A stretch of DNA of 64,000 nt. Origin: CAWACP01 sp963780655 (GTDB taxonomy: Bacteria > Acidobacteriota > Terriglobia > Bryobacterales > Bryobacteraceae). Position numbers and translations under genes: made by a program. Location of the stretch: the NCBI GenBank assembly GCA_963780655.1, contig CAWACP010000016.1, forward strand, positions 1-64,000, read 5' to 3'. Shown here one piece after another: positions 28,836 to 38,800 of the stretch; positions within the stretch are counted from its first letter, which is position 1, and each line of letters opens with the position of its first letter. Under the pieces are notes generated by a model. It saw only the letters and a list, made by a program, of their open reading frames with translations, searched no databases and was not told where the DNA came from.

Positions 28836-29120
28836 AAGCTTTCCCCTTTTGAGACTCGTTTGCACACGGCCAGCGACAAGGAGCCTGTTCGAGCGCCGGC
28901 GCCGCAGCTGCCACGCTTCCCCGCCGTGGCAGTATCATTCTCGTGGCAGCAAGTATAAGGACATGCGACCCCGGAGATCTCTCCCGTTAAGCTACGTCTT
29001 CGTTTACGACATCCTCGCGCCGTTACGAGTAACGGTGTAACGTGATTCGTCTCAAGGGCTTTGCCGTTTGTGCCGGGAATTGGTTGGTGATACCCTGTCT
29101 GACAGGTTTGAGGGGGACGC

Positions 29121-30671
29121 GTGGATCTGACGGCGGCGGCGGCGGAACGCGCTGAGCTGGATGCGGTCCTGAATTCTGCCCTTTTCCGGAAAGCTCCCAA
29201 CCAGGCGAGGTTTCTTCGTTATTTGTGTGAGCGTTGTTTCGAGCGTCAGGTAGAGCAGCCCAAGGAACATCAGATCGCAATCGAGGCGCTGGGACGCAAC
29301 GAGAGCTTCGACGAGAGGGAAGACTCGATCGTTCGCGTCGAGGCGTTCAGGCTTCGACGGAGGTTGCAGCGCTACTATCAGACCGAGGGCAGCGCCCACC
29401 GGCTCCGGATCTCCATGGAGCCAGGCCAATATGCCGTCCGTTTTATTGAAGCCGAGGAATGCGCGACGGAGACCATCCCGGAGATCGTTTTCGAAGATCG
29501 GATTAGTCCGGAGCCAGCCGCACCGCTGCCGGCACGCGCGTGGTGGCGCTGGGTAGCCCTCCTCCTGATCGTGGTCACGATTGGGGTGGCATTCGTCACA
29601 GCGGTCCTGCAACGACGCTCCCGAGCCGCTTACGAATCGTCTCCCGAGCCGGGCTCGCCGTTGCCGCTCAATCAGGCCACGGGGCTAACGTCCGGCCCTG
29701 CCGTCCGCATTCTCGCCGGCTATGATCGAGCCGTTCATCTGGATCGACTTGCTCAGGTGTGGGGCGGCGACAACTGGTTCCACGGCGGGGAGGCGGTCAC
29801 CTGCCCCCGCCAATTTCTGGCGCGCACGCCCGACCGCACCATCTACCGGCACTGCCGCCGAGGAAATTTCACCTACGACATCCCTCTGAAACCGGGAACT
29901 TACGAGTTACACCTCTATTTCGGGCCCAGCGTTCGTCCGTGGACACTCATGGAAGAATCGATGCGGAGCTATCCCATCAACATCGAAATCAACGGGGTCG
30001 CCACGACGGTGTTCCTGAATTTCGCTTCCGACGGCGCAACGAACTCTGTTCCGGATATCCGTGTCTTCCGGGACGTCGCGCCCGCTGCCGACGGGGTCCT
30101 GCACCTTCATTTCTCTAATGGAGGAAGCCAGTACGCGTTCGTGAATGCGATAGAGATCCTGCCCGGCGTTCATGGCCGCCTGCTGCCAATCCGGCTGACC
30201 GCCGCCGATTCCTTCTACACCGACAGTCATGGGAACATCTGGCCGCCCGACCGATACTACCGCGGCGGCCAATCGGCCGAGCGCCGTGATGAAGTAACCG
30301 GGACCCGGGACCCGGATCTGTTCAGTTCCGAGCGGTACGGCAACTTCGATTACCTTATCCCCGTCGCGCACGGCGGCTCTTACGCCATAACGCTGGGCTT
30401 TGCCGAAACATGGTTCGGACCGAGCCTTCCCGCCGGCGGCGGCGCCGAAAGCCGCCTGTTCGATGTCTCCTGTAACGGCGCGTTGCTGGTAAAGAACCTG
30501 AATGTATACAAGGAGGCGGGCGGGTCGGACAGGGCTTTGATCAGGACGTTTCACAACGTCCATCCTGATGCCGCCGACAAGCTGCGCCTTACATTTACCT
30601 CGTCTCGCAACAATGCGATGGTCAATTTCATTGAAATCGACGATGAAGCGACTCAAACGGCGACGAGGTAA
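29121..30671 (+). CDS. Membrane protein with DNA-binding-like N-terminus and two malectin domains
   Basis: Protein of 516 aa with a GTG start and a GAGGGGGA ribosome site. Residues 12-108 resemble a winged-helix DNA-binding or transcriptional-regulator domain (FLRYLCERCFERQ, EDSIVRVEAFRLRRRLQRYY, RISMEPGQYAVRF). One transmembrane helix lies at about 141-163 (WWRWVALLLIVVTIGVAFVT). Two malectin-like carbohydrate-binding domains follow, about 195-350 and 365-510, both with DxxYRGG or DNWFHGG openings and F-N-VEI/FIEI endings. The topology suggests a one-component sensor: periplasmic sugar binding linked through the membrane to a cytoplasmic DNA-binding domain. DNA binding is inferred, not shown. 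The promoter faces the second receptor gene divergently. Confidence 0.75.
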   Translation: MDLTAAAAERAELDAVLNSALFRKAPNQARFLRYLCERCFERQVEQPKEHQIAIEALGRNESFDEREDSIVRVEAFRLRRRLQRYYQTEGSAHRLRISMEPGQYAVRFIEAEECATETIPEIVFEDRISPEPAAPLPARAWWRWVALLLIVVTIGVAFVTAVLQRRSRAAYESSPEPGSPLPLNQATGLTSGPAVRILAGYDRAVHLDRLAQVWGGDNWFHGGEAVTCPRQFLARTPDRTIYRHCRRGNFTYDIPLKPGTYELHLYFGPSVRPWTLMEESMRSYPINIEINGVATTVFLNFASDGATNSVPDIRVFRDVAPAADGVLHLHFSNGGSQYAFVNAIEILPGVHGRLLPIRLTAADSFYTDSHGNIWPPDRYYRGGQSAERRDEVTGTRDPDLFSSERYGNFDYLIPVAHGGSYAITLGFAETWFGPSLPAGGGAESRLFDVSCNGALLVKNLNVYKEAGGSDRALIRTFHNVHPDAADKLRLTFTSSRNNAMVNFIEIDDEATQTATR

Positions 30672-30676
30672 CGCAC

Positions 30677-32166
30677 TCAGTGCTTCGCCGCGGCCGGTTC
30701 GCCCTCGGTCACGGTCACGATTCGATCTGCCGCAACATCCCGAAGCACCTGCTTCAGTCCGCTCGGCCACGTGATCTCCACCGTCTTTGCCGCCCTCGCC
30801 GCACCCAGACCGACATGCACGCGGTCATCGCTCGATGAACTGAACCCCACGCTCGTGGTTGCGTGGTTCCACTGTACGGGCCCGCTCTCCGGCACGACGC
30901 GCACCTTCGCCCCAAGACCCTCCCGGTTGCTCTGTCTCCCCCGCAGCTTCAACATCAGCCAGTGATTGCCGCCGGCGGACCGGTTCATCCACAGCTCTGC
31001 CGGAGCATTCAGACAGGTCACCACCACGTCGACCCGGCCATCATTATTGAAGTCGCCGAAGGCCGCGCCGCGATGCTGCTCGGCCGAGTTCCGCAGTCCC
31101 GCCCCCTCGCTGACGTCCTGGAACCTGCTCCCGTTCAGGTTTCGCAGAACCATGTTCGGGATCTTCGTCGGCAGCCGGTCCACAAGTTCGTCGTCGTCCA
31201 GAATCGACCCTCCGGCCGCGAACAGATCCTTGAGCCCATCGTTGTCGAAATCGTAAATTCCGGCGCCTTCCGGCCTGCCATCATTGTCGACGTCGCGAAA
31301 ATCCGCGCCCATGCCTGCAATCGATTTCCCGGAATCGTTGTACGCGACGCCCGCCGTCACTCCTACCTCGCTGAACGTCCCATCCCCATTGTTGTGGAAC
31401 AGGGAATTGCGCCACGTATCGTTCGACACGAAAACATCCGTATAGCCGTCGTTGTCGTAGTCGGCGAAGGCGACGCCCATGCCCTTGCCGGTCACTTTTC
31501 GATCCCGGACTTCTCCGAGACGTTCGTGAACGTGCCGTCGCCATTGTTGTGAAACAGCATGTTCGGCTCACCCTGAAACACGTTGGGATTACAGTAGTGC
31601 CCGCACATCGCCGCTCATGCACGGGGCTCCCTGCCGGCATCCCAGCGAATGTAGTTGGTGACAAACAAATCGTGCCGCCCGTCATTGTCGTAATCGAACC
31701 ATCCGGCGCTGATGGAAAAGATCTTGCCCAGTTTCGGATCGACGCCGGTCACGCCGGCCACGTACAGATCCGCCCAGCCGTCGTTGTCGTAATCGCCCGC
31801 CGCCACTCCCATCCCAAACCCAATGCCTTTGACGCCGGCTTTCTCCGTGACATCGGTGAAGGTGCCGTCGCCATTGTTCCGGTAGAGCCGGTTCCAGTAG
31901 CGCGGATCGCTCTTGTCCATCTCAGGTAATTTCGCGCCGTTCACGAAGTAGAGGTCCGGGAAGCCGTCATTGTTGTAATCAAAGACGGCCACCCCCGCGA
32001 TCATGGTCTCCGGCTGGTGCTTCTCCGGCGTGGCGCTGTTGTTCAGCACGAAACTCAGGCCGGATTTTGCCGCAGCGTTCTCGAACACGATGGCCGGAGC
32101 GCCGGCGTCCACGCCGAGCAACACTGCCCCGCCGATCGCAAATAAACAAATGAGGAATGCCTTCAC
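30677..32166 (-). pseudogene. CRTAC1-type protein pseudogene (two frameshifts, one internal deletion)
   Basis: From a GTG at 32166 the frame has a signal peptide and FG-GAP blades (VFDYNNDGFPDLYF, GDYDNDGWADLYV). It breaks at about 31615 after WDAGREPRA; the expected continuation (CGHYCNPNVFQGEPNMLF) is in another frame. That frame ends in a stop near 31500 (SGIEK), and the remainder, including the ASPIC/UnbV end (RAAKTVEITWPSGLKQ), lies in a third. In addition, near 31275 the text jumps from DFRDVDNDGRPE to GAGIYDFDNDGL, dropping about 45 residues present in the intact paralogue at 21441-23063. It cannot yield a full product. Confidence 0.85.
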
Positions 32167-32338
32167 CGGGCTGGCTGGTCCACACAAAGTATACGCGCCG
32201 ACCTCACGTTCTTCAATATTTCGGGGCGGTATGCGTGTCCGCCTCGGCCCGCATGGACGCGGCCTGCCGGCCGCAAGCCGACTTTCTCCGGCGACTGTTG
32301 CGGCCTGGTTCCCTGCAATACTGTCAGTGACGCTCGCG

Positions 32339-32492
32339 TGACCCGGGAACGCCTCCTGATTGGCCGGCCGGCACTGCTTCGCCAGACCAACGCTCACACT
32401 CTGCTGACGCTTCTCCGCAACGCCGGCGCCTGCTCGCGGGCCGACCTCTCTCGTCCGCACTCGACCCCAGCGGACGCAGTCTTGCTGTAGCG
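32339..32492 (+). pseudogene. ROK-type repressor N-terminal remnant
   Basis: The plus-strand translation LLRQTNAHTLLTLLRNAGAC followed by SRADLSR matches the N-terminal winged helix of ROK/NagC repressors (LLRxxNxxxVLxxLRxxGxxSRADLAR). The frame is lost right after, and no kinase-like ROK domain follows. A weaker second copy of the same region (HTLFTFLQRHP) occurs at about 32640-32690, suggesting a duplicated relic. The rest of 32500-32885 has no assignable content. Confidence 0.4.
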
Positions 32493-32885
32493 TACTCGGG
32501 CCTCGAGGGTAGTTCCCACACGAAGGAGTTAACCCGAACTTCACCCCGGCTGCGGGCCTCCTGGTGATATAGCGCACGAGAATATGCCCGGCGGATCTCT
32601 GGCGCGGAGACGGGATTGAGCATCAGCTGTTCCCGTGCCAGCACGCCCACTCTCACACTTTGTTTACGTTTCTGCAACGACACCCGTGGCGGGTTCGGTG
32701 GGCCGCAGAACCAGTGGGACCGCACGCTCTTCGAGATGGTCCGGTTCAACGAACACAACGCCGGTCCTGAGGAATTAACCAAACGCGCGGCTCAGCGAGT
32801 TGCAGAGATCCAGGGGACATGATGGGCGCCGTCAGCGAAGACATCCTGCAGAATTCAAGAGCGCGGCCACTCAGGCCTGCGCGTA

Positions 32886-33012
32886 ATCAGAGATGCAGCG
32901 GCCGCGAGAGTGCTGCAGTTGGCATGCGGCGCCATCCGGGTCCCCGGTCGGGAACGCAAAACTGATTCCGTTTGGTTTCGCTGAAGCACCGTTTGGTTTC
33001 GCTGCTGACGCA
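32886..33012 (-). repeat. Dispersed repeat, copy A
   Basis: This is one of three copies in the window of a 125-150 bp element (others at 48504-48640 and 51955-52109). Shared blocks in order on the plus strand here are AGATGCAG, a CTGCAG-type segment, ATCCGGGTCCC, AAACTGA and two copies of a CCGTTTGGTTTCGCTG-like unit. Read on the minus strand it gives AKPNGxSFxFP-GDPDGA, then a Leu/Gln segment and a Cys-Ile-Ser-Asp segment, similar to the other copies. Confidence 0.75.
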
Positions 33013-33094
33013 GCGGCGGCGATGCTGACGATCATGAGGAGAGGACTCATTTCAATTTTTGGCACGACGTCTGAGCAAGATTTGTTCACGATCA

Positions 33095-33355
33095 TCACTT
33101 TGTGTCTTCGACCGCGCGCAGAATCTCGCGCGCCTCTGTTTCCCGATGCTTCGCCACGCGCACATTCCACCAGCCGACCATGTTGCCGCTCTCCTGGCGA
33201 GCCGCTGCATTCTGGTCCATGGCGAAGAAACGTATCCCGGCTTCCATGAGCAGACTCCTGGCCAGGCCAATCGCGACAGGATCGGCGAGCCCGGTGCGGA
33301 TGAGAACGTCGAGGTCAGCTTCGTCGCCCTGATCCATGCTCATTCCTGTACCCAT
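33095..33355 (-). CDS. DUF2007-like small protein
   Basis: Protein of 86 aa. The pattern LADPVAIGLARSLLMEAGIRFFAMDQN followed by a short Gly segment, a beta strand (VRVAKHRE) and EAREILRAVE is the ferredoxin-like layout of DUF2007, a small prokaryotic domain suspected to be involved in signalling. A GAGG ribosome site lies about 7 bases before the ATG at 33355. It stands alone; function unknown. Confidence 0.7.
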   Translation of the reverse strand: MGTGMSMDQGDEADLDVLIRTGLADPVAIGLARSLLMEAGIRFFAMDQNAAARQESGNMVGWWNVRVAKHRETEAREILRAVEDTK

Positions 33356-33677
33356 TATGACCTCGCGTGGTCACCGAACCGCGCGCGAGCAAGACGACCC
33401 GACGTATCATCGGTGAGCTATTGCAGCTCCGGGCACAGCACGAATTGATGAAGAACAGAGAGACCTCCGTCAAGGACGATTCCGTGAAGGCGAATGCTGA
33501 TTCCTAGGGGAAGGTTGCTTCCCGAGCTGACAACGGGCTGATCGCCTCGATCGGCGGGTCAGGCGACCGTGCCCACCGTCAACCATGCCGTGGATCAGCA
33601 GCAACGGCTGACCCCGGCCGCGATCGTGACAGACCATGGTCTACTCTCCCTGCGCTGCCTCGCACGCGGGCGCAGCG
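33356..33677. other. Stretch without a recognisable gene
   Basis: Only short, unsupported ORFs occur. A 20-codon charged tail (MKNRETSVKDDSVKANADS) at about 33449-33507 ends in TAG, but I see no supported start or family. Confidence 0.4.
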
Positions 33678-34133
33678 TTACGCGGGAACCGCCAAAGCGG
33701 CGCGAACGCGATTCAGGAGCGTCTCGTACCGCGCGAGGTCGGCGACCTTGAGTTCACGGATGCGATCCATCAACTGGTCCACCTCGGTTTCCGTGACCGC
33801 GTGGCGCTGCTTGCCCTGATACTCGGCGGAAGCCTGATCCGCCTGCGCAGCGAGGAGCTCGAACCGGCGAACGAAGTCCTGCTGATCCGGCGTAAGCGAT
33901 GCGCGGTCCATGCGGGAGACCAGCACGGAGAGAACGTCGAGGATGCGGTTGATCTGGCTGCCGTAGCTGCCCACCTTATCCACTACGTGCTGCTCCACTC
34001 CGGCATCTTCGACATTACAGCCGAAGTAGACCGACGGGCTGAAGGCGCGTTGCCAGTTGGTGGTCGGGAAATAGACGAACGTGTACCTGAGCAGGTCCTC
34101 GAAGAAGGACGATGAACTGCTTTGCTGGGGCAA
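33678..34133 (-). CDS. Hypothetical soluble protein
   Basis: Protein of 151 aa with a TTG start at 34133, chosen because a strong GGGGAGG lies 5-6 bases upstream. The N-terminus is Ser-rich (PQQSSSSSFFEDLLRYTF), followed by an aromatic region and then mostly helical sequence (LDVLSVLVSRMDRASLTPDQQDF, VDQLMDRIRELKVADLARYE). There is no signal peptide and no membrane helix. I do not recognise the family. A 47-codon membrane protein lies 95 bp upstream on the same strand and may be co-transcribed. Confidence 0.7.
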   Translation of the reverse strand: MPQQSSSSSFFEDLLRYTFVYFPTTNWQRAFSPSVYFGCNVEDAGVEQHVVDKVGSYGSQINRILDVLSVLVSRMDRASLTPDQQDFVRRFELLAAQADQASAEYQGKQRHAVTETEVDQLMDRIRELKVADLARYETLLNRVRAALAVPA

Positions 34134-34228
34134 AGAAGCCTCCCCGGCCGGCCACGGCGCCGCAGCCGGACCGCATCAAATATACACCTGTCGGCAGCCT
34201 GCGGGAAGCCCTCAACAGGTCGCTGAAC

Positions 34229-34372
34229 CTACCCTCCAACCTTATGCCACAGGATCACAGCGGCTAAGCAGGTCATCGCGAGAAAAATCCCGATCATGAT
34301 CCACAGGATAGTCTCGGTCGCCGAATCGCGAACGGGCGGTTCGGAGGTCTGCAGGCGCCTTGTCAGAGCCAT
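34229..34372 (-). CDS. 47-residue single-pass membrane protein
   Basis: A short ORF supported by an excellent ribosome site, GGAAGGAG, 6-8 bases before its ATG. The product has a basic N-terminus (MALTRRLQTSEPP), one transmembrane helix (ILWIMIGIFLAMTCLAAVIL) and a short tail WHKVGG, giving N-in or N-out topology by charge. No family is recognised. It resembles small accessory membrane proteins in size and layout. It precedes the hypothetical 151-aa gene on the same strand and is divergent from the RND operon. Confidence 0.65.
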   Translation of the reverse strand: MALTRRLQTSEPPVRDSATETILWIMIGIFLAMTCLAAVILWHKVGG

Positions 34373-34582
34373 TGCACACTCCTTCCCGACTAACACTCAT
34401 TGCAACTCTGGCGCCCACAGCGATCGCGGCAATTATGTTGGCCCGCTGCGTGCACTTACGGTGGCTTACAAACAGCTCAGAGTGTCATCTGACCCGCCAT
34501 CACTGGGCGTCGGGAGCGGAAAAGCTCTCAGGATTAGTCCCCACCGCTGCCATGAGGGCCGGCGATAACACCGATCGAATCA

Positions 34583-35842
34583 ATGCTTCTCCACTTCACA
34601 CAACGAGGGCGCGCGCGTCCGGCTTCCAAAGCCCCCAGCCGCTGGCCGGCATTGCTGCTCACGGCCTCCGCTATCATTCTTGCGGCCTGCGGCAAGCAGG
34701 CGCCCGTGGGTCATTTCACCCCGCCGGACGTTGAGGTTGCGCAGGTCGAGGTGCGGGATGTGCCGATTGTCCGCGAGTGGATCGCCACCCTGGACGGCCG
34801 CGTCAACGCCGAGATTCGGGGCCAGGTCTCCGGCTATCTGCTCCGCCAGGCGTACGGGGAGGGCTCCTTGGTGCGCCGTGGCCAGTTGCTCTTCGAGATC
34901 GATCCGCGGCCGTTTGAAGCCGCTCTGAATCAGGCGCGGGGCATGCTTGCTCAGGCCGAAGGGAACCTGCAGCAGGCGAAGGGGAACCTGGCGCAGTCGG
35001 AGGCGCGCCTGGGGAAAGCGCAGCTCGATGTGAAGCGTTATGCGCCGCTGGTCAGGACCAAAGCCCTCAGCCAGGAGGAAATGGACAACGCCACGCAAAG
35101 CGAGCTGGAAACGCGCGCAGGCGTAGCTTCGGCCCAGGCAGCCATCCAGGCGGCGCAAGCGACGATTGCCGCGGCGAAGGCTTCGGTGGATGACGCGGAA
35201 CTGAAACTCGGGTTCACACACATCCTGTCGCCAATCGATGGCATCGCCGGCATGGCGACTATTCAGGTTGGCGATCTGGTCAGTCCTTCCGGCCCCCCGC
35301 TTACGACGGTCTCCACCGTGGATCCCATCAAGGCTTACTTCACCGTCAGCGAGCAGGAGTACATGCAACGCCACCAGGAACTCGAGTCGGGCGGCGCAGG
35401 CGGGTGGGCGAAGGGTTTCGAGTTGGTGCTGGCGGACGGTACCGTTTACCCGCGCAAGGGCTCGTTTTTCATGGCCGACCGGCAGGTGGATGTGGGCACC
35501 GGCGCGCTCCGCCTGGCAGCGTTGTTCCCCAACCCCGGCAACGTCCTGCGGCCCGGCCAGTACGGGCGCGTTCGCGCGGTGATCGGTGTTCGCAAAGCCG
35601 CGGTTCTGATTCCGCAGCGGTCCGTGAACGAGTTGCAGGGCGGCTATCAGGTGGCCGTCGTGAACGACGCGAACAAAGTGGCGTTGCGCAACGTTGACCT
35701 CGGAGAGCGCATCGGCTCGTCATGGATCGTCGAGCGTGGGGTGCAGGGCGGCGAGCGTGTGGTGGTGGAGGGTCTGCTCAAGGTCCGCAGCGGCGCTACT
35801 GTGAACCCCCGGCCGGCGGTGGTCGCCATGGGGGCGAAGTAG
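34583..35842 (+). CDS. RND efflux periplasmic adaptor (membrane fusion protein)
   Basis: Protein of 419 aa; lipoprotein signal with lipobox LAAC (Cys36). Biotinyl-lipoyl-like half-domains flank a long helical hairpin rich in Gln/Ala/Lys (LNQARGMLAQAEGNLQQAKG). Beta-barrel and membrane-proximal domains follow (IDGIAGMATIQVGDLVSPSG, ALFPNPGNVLRPGQYGRVRA). This is the HlyD/AcrA family. It links the inner-membrane pump (4 bp downstream) to the outer-membrane channel. A complete three-gene efflux operon follows. No regulator is adjacent; the substrates are unknown. Confidence 0.93.
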   Translation: MLLHFTQRGRARPASKAPSRWPALLLTASAIILAACGKQAPVGHFTPPDVEVAQVEVRDVPIVREWIATLDGRVNAEIRGQVSGYLLRQAYGEGSLVRRGQLLFEIDPRPFEAALNQARGMLAQAEGNLQQAKGNLAQSEARLGKAQLDVKRYAPLVRTKALSQEEMDNATQSELETRAGVASAQAAIQAAQATIAAAKASVDDAELKLGFTHILSPIDGIAGMATIQVGDLVSPSGPPLTTVSTVDPIKAYFTVSEQEYMQRHQELESGGAGGWAKGFELVLADGTVYPRKGSFFMADRQVDVGTGALRLAALFPNPGNVLRPGQYGRVRAVIGVRKAAVLIPQRSVNELQGGYQVAVVNDANKVALRNVDLGERIGSSWIVERGVQGGERVVVEGLLKVRSGATVNPRPAVVAMGAK

Positions 35843-35845
35843 CAG

Positions 35846-38800
35846 GTGTCGAAGTTCTTCATCCAGCGTCCCATCGTAGCCATCGTCATCGCCATCCTCA
35901 CCGTGCTTCTCGGGGTGATCACGCTCGTCTCGCTGCCTGTGGCGCAGTTCCCGGAGATCGTTCCTCCCGAAGTCACCATCAGCGCGAACTATCTGGGCGC
36001 CGACGCCCAGACCATCGAGCAGTCCGTGGCCGCGCCCATCGAGCAGCAGATGAGCGGCGTGGACAACATGAATTACATGCTGTCCACCAACGCCAACAAC
36101 GGCAGCATGGGACTGCGCGTAAACTTCGATGTAAAGACGCAGCCGAACATCGATCTGATCCTGACGCAGATGCGCCAGTCGCTGGCCTCGACGCAACTCC
36201 CTGCCGACGTGAACAATTACGGAGTCACCGTGCGGAAGGCCATGAGTTCGCCCTTGATGATGATTGCGCTGTACTCGCCACACGGCACGCGTGATCGGAA
36301 CTTCCTGGCGAACTACGCCTATATCAACCTGGTGGACGATCTCGCGCGCGTACGCGGCATTGGCGATGTGCTGGTGTACGGCGGCCGCTATGCCATGCGC
36401 ATCTGGGTGAAACCGGACCAGCTCGCGAAGCTGCGGATCACCGTGTCCGAAATCGCCACGGCGCTGGCGCAGCAGAATACCGTGAATCCCGCCGGACAGG
36501 TTGGCGGCGAACCCGCGCCGGAAGGCCAGGAGTTCACCTACACCATGCGCGCTCAGGGCCGGCTCATCACTCCCGAGGACTTCGGCAGGATTGTACTCAG
36601 GGCGAACCGCGACGGCTCGGTGCTGCGACTCAGCGATGTCTCGAGAATCGAGCTGGGCGCCGAGACCTACAATGTCCGCGGGCGCGTGAACGGTATGCCC
36701 GCGGCTATTGTCCCGGTGTACCAACTCCCGGGCTCGAACGCCCTCGATGCTGCCGACCGTGTGAAGAAGCGCCTCGAGGAGCTGAAAGCGCGCTTCCCGG
36801 ACGATATCGACTACCGTATCTCCCTCGACACCACATTGCCGGTAAGGGAGGGGATGTTCGAGATCGCTGTCACCCTGGTGGAGGCGCTGCTGCTGGTGGG
36901 GCTGGTGGTCTATGTGTTCCTGCAGGACTGGCGCTCCACGCTCATACCGCTGCTGGCCGTGCCGGTATCGCTCATCGGCACGTTCATGCTGTTCCCGCTC
37001 TTCGGCTTTTCCCTGAACACGCTTTCCCTGTTCGGCCTGGTGCTGGCCATAGGTCTGGTGGTGGATGACGCCATTGTCGTCGTCGAGGCGGTGCAGCGGC
37101 ACATCGAGGAGGGCGTGCCTCCGAAAGAGGCTGCCTTCAAAGCGATGGAAGAGGTCTCGGCGCCGGTGATCGGCATCGCCATCATACTGGTTGCCGTCTT
37201 TGTTCCGACGGTCTTTGTGCCCGGCATCACCGGCCGTCTGTATCAGCAGTTCGCGGTCACCATTGCCATCTCGGTAATTATCTCGGCGTTCAATGCGCTC
37301 ACCCTCAGCCCGGCGCTTTCGGCCATGCTGCTGCGGCCGCGGAAACCAGCGCGCGGACCACTGGGCGCTTTCTTCAGGATGTTCAACCGCGTTTTCGGGC
37401 GCGTGCGCAATAGCTATGTGAACGCCTGCGGCGCGCTCATCCGGAAATCGGCCATCGCGCTCGTTCTGCTGGCCGGGTGCGCGTTCCTCTCCGGCTGGTT
37501 TGGCACGCGCCTGCCCACCGGATTCCTGCCGGAAGAGGATCAGGGTTATGTGCTGCTCTCCGTTCAACTCCCCAACGCCGCCTCCCTGCAGCGCACCGAC
37601 GATGCTGTCCGCGTGGTGGAGCAGGTCATCGCGAAGGTCCCCGCTGTCGAGACCTACGCCAGCGTAGTCGGCGTCAACTTTCTGGCTGGGGTGCAGAACA
37701 CCTACTCGGCATTCTTCTTTATCAAACTGAAGCCGTGGGATGAGCGGAAGGCGAAAGCCGACCAGGCAGCGGGCGTGGTTGCGTTCCTGAATCGCCGGCT
37801 GTCCTCGCTGCCGCAGGGCATCGCTTTCTCCATTACCCCGCCAGCCATTCCCGGCGTCGGTTCCTCCGGCGGCTTCACCTTCGTGCTGGAGGACCGCTCG
37901 GGGCAGGACATCGGTTTCCTCGATCGGAACCTGAAGCAGTTCCTGCAGGAGGCGCGCCGGCGGCCGGAGCTGGCGAGCGTCACCACCACGTTCCTGCCCA
38001 CCATTCCGCAGGTATTCGCCGATGTGGATCGCGATAAGACCATCTCCCAGGGCGTCGCCGTCTCCGACGTGTACAACACACTGCAGACCTTCATGGGCGG
38101 TTCGTTCATCAACTACTTCAACCGCTTCGGCCGGCAATGGCGCGTCCTGCTCGAAGCCGAGGGCGAGCACCGTTCACGGCCCGAGGAAGTGGGGCAGTTC
38201 TACGTGCGCAACCGGAACGGCGACATGGTCCCGCTGGCCGCGCTTACCACGCTGAGGCGCATCACGGGTCCGGAATTCACGCAGCGCTACAACCTGTTTC
38301 GCTGCGCGCAGGTGTTCGGCAGCGCCGCCCCGGGCTACAGCTCCGGACAGGCCATGGACGCGCTGGAAGACGTGTTTGCGCGAACCATGCCGCGCGAGAT
38401 GGGCTTCGATTACTCCGGCATGTCCTTTCAGGAGCAGGTGGCGCGCAAGGGCCTCTCGCCGCTGGTGGTGTTCGGCATGTCGCTGGTCTTCGTGTTTCTG
38501 ATCCTGGCCGCGCTGTATGAAAGCTGGACGCTGCCGGTGAGCGTGCTGCTGGGAACGCCCATCGCCGTTGCCGGCGCGCTTTCCACGCTGGCCATCCGCG
38601 ACATGACGAACGACGTTTACGCGCAGATCGGGCTGGTGATGCTCATCGGTCTGGCCGCGAAGAACGCGATTCTGATCGTGCAGTTTGCGAAGGTGCGATA
38701 TGAAGGCGGAATGCCGCTTGCCGATGCTGCGCTGGAGGCCGCGAGACTCCGGCTGCGGCCCATCCTGATGACTTCGTTCGCCTTCATTCTTGGTTGCACG

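Noticed and set aside
32615..32822. 68-codon plus-strand ORF ending EELTKRAAQRVAEIQGT
   Set aside because: The tail looks protein-like, but no start, family or conserved context could be established; it overlaps the weaker ROK relic.
35720..38170. 816-codon minus-strand ORF across the RND pump gene
   Set aside because: It is antisense to a full-length, motif-complete RND transporter. Its His/Gly/Arg-rich translation has no domain; it results from GC-rich codon bias.
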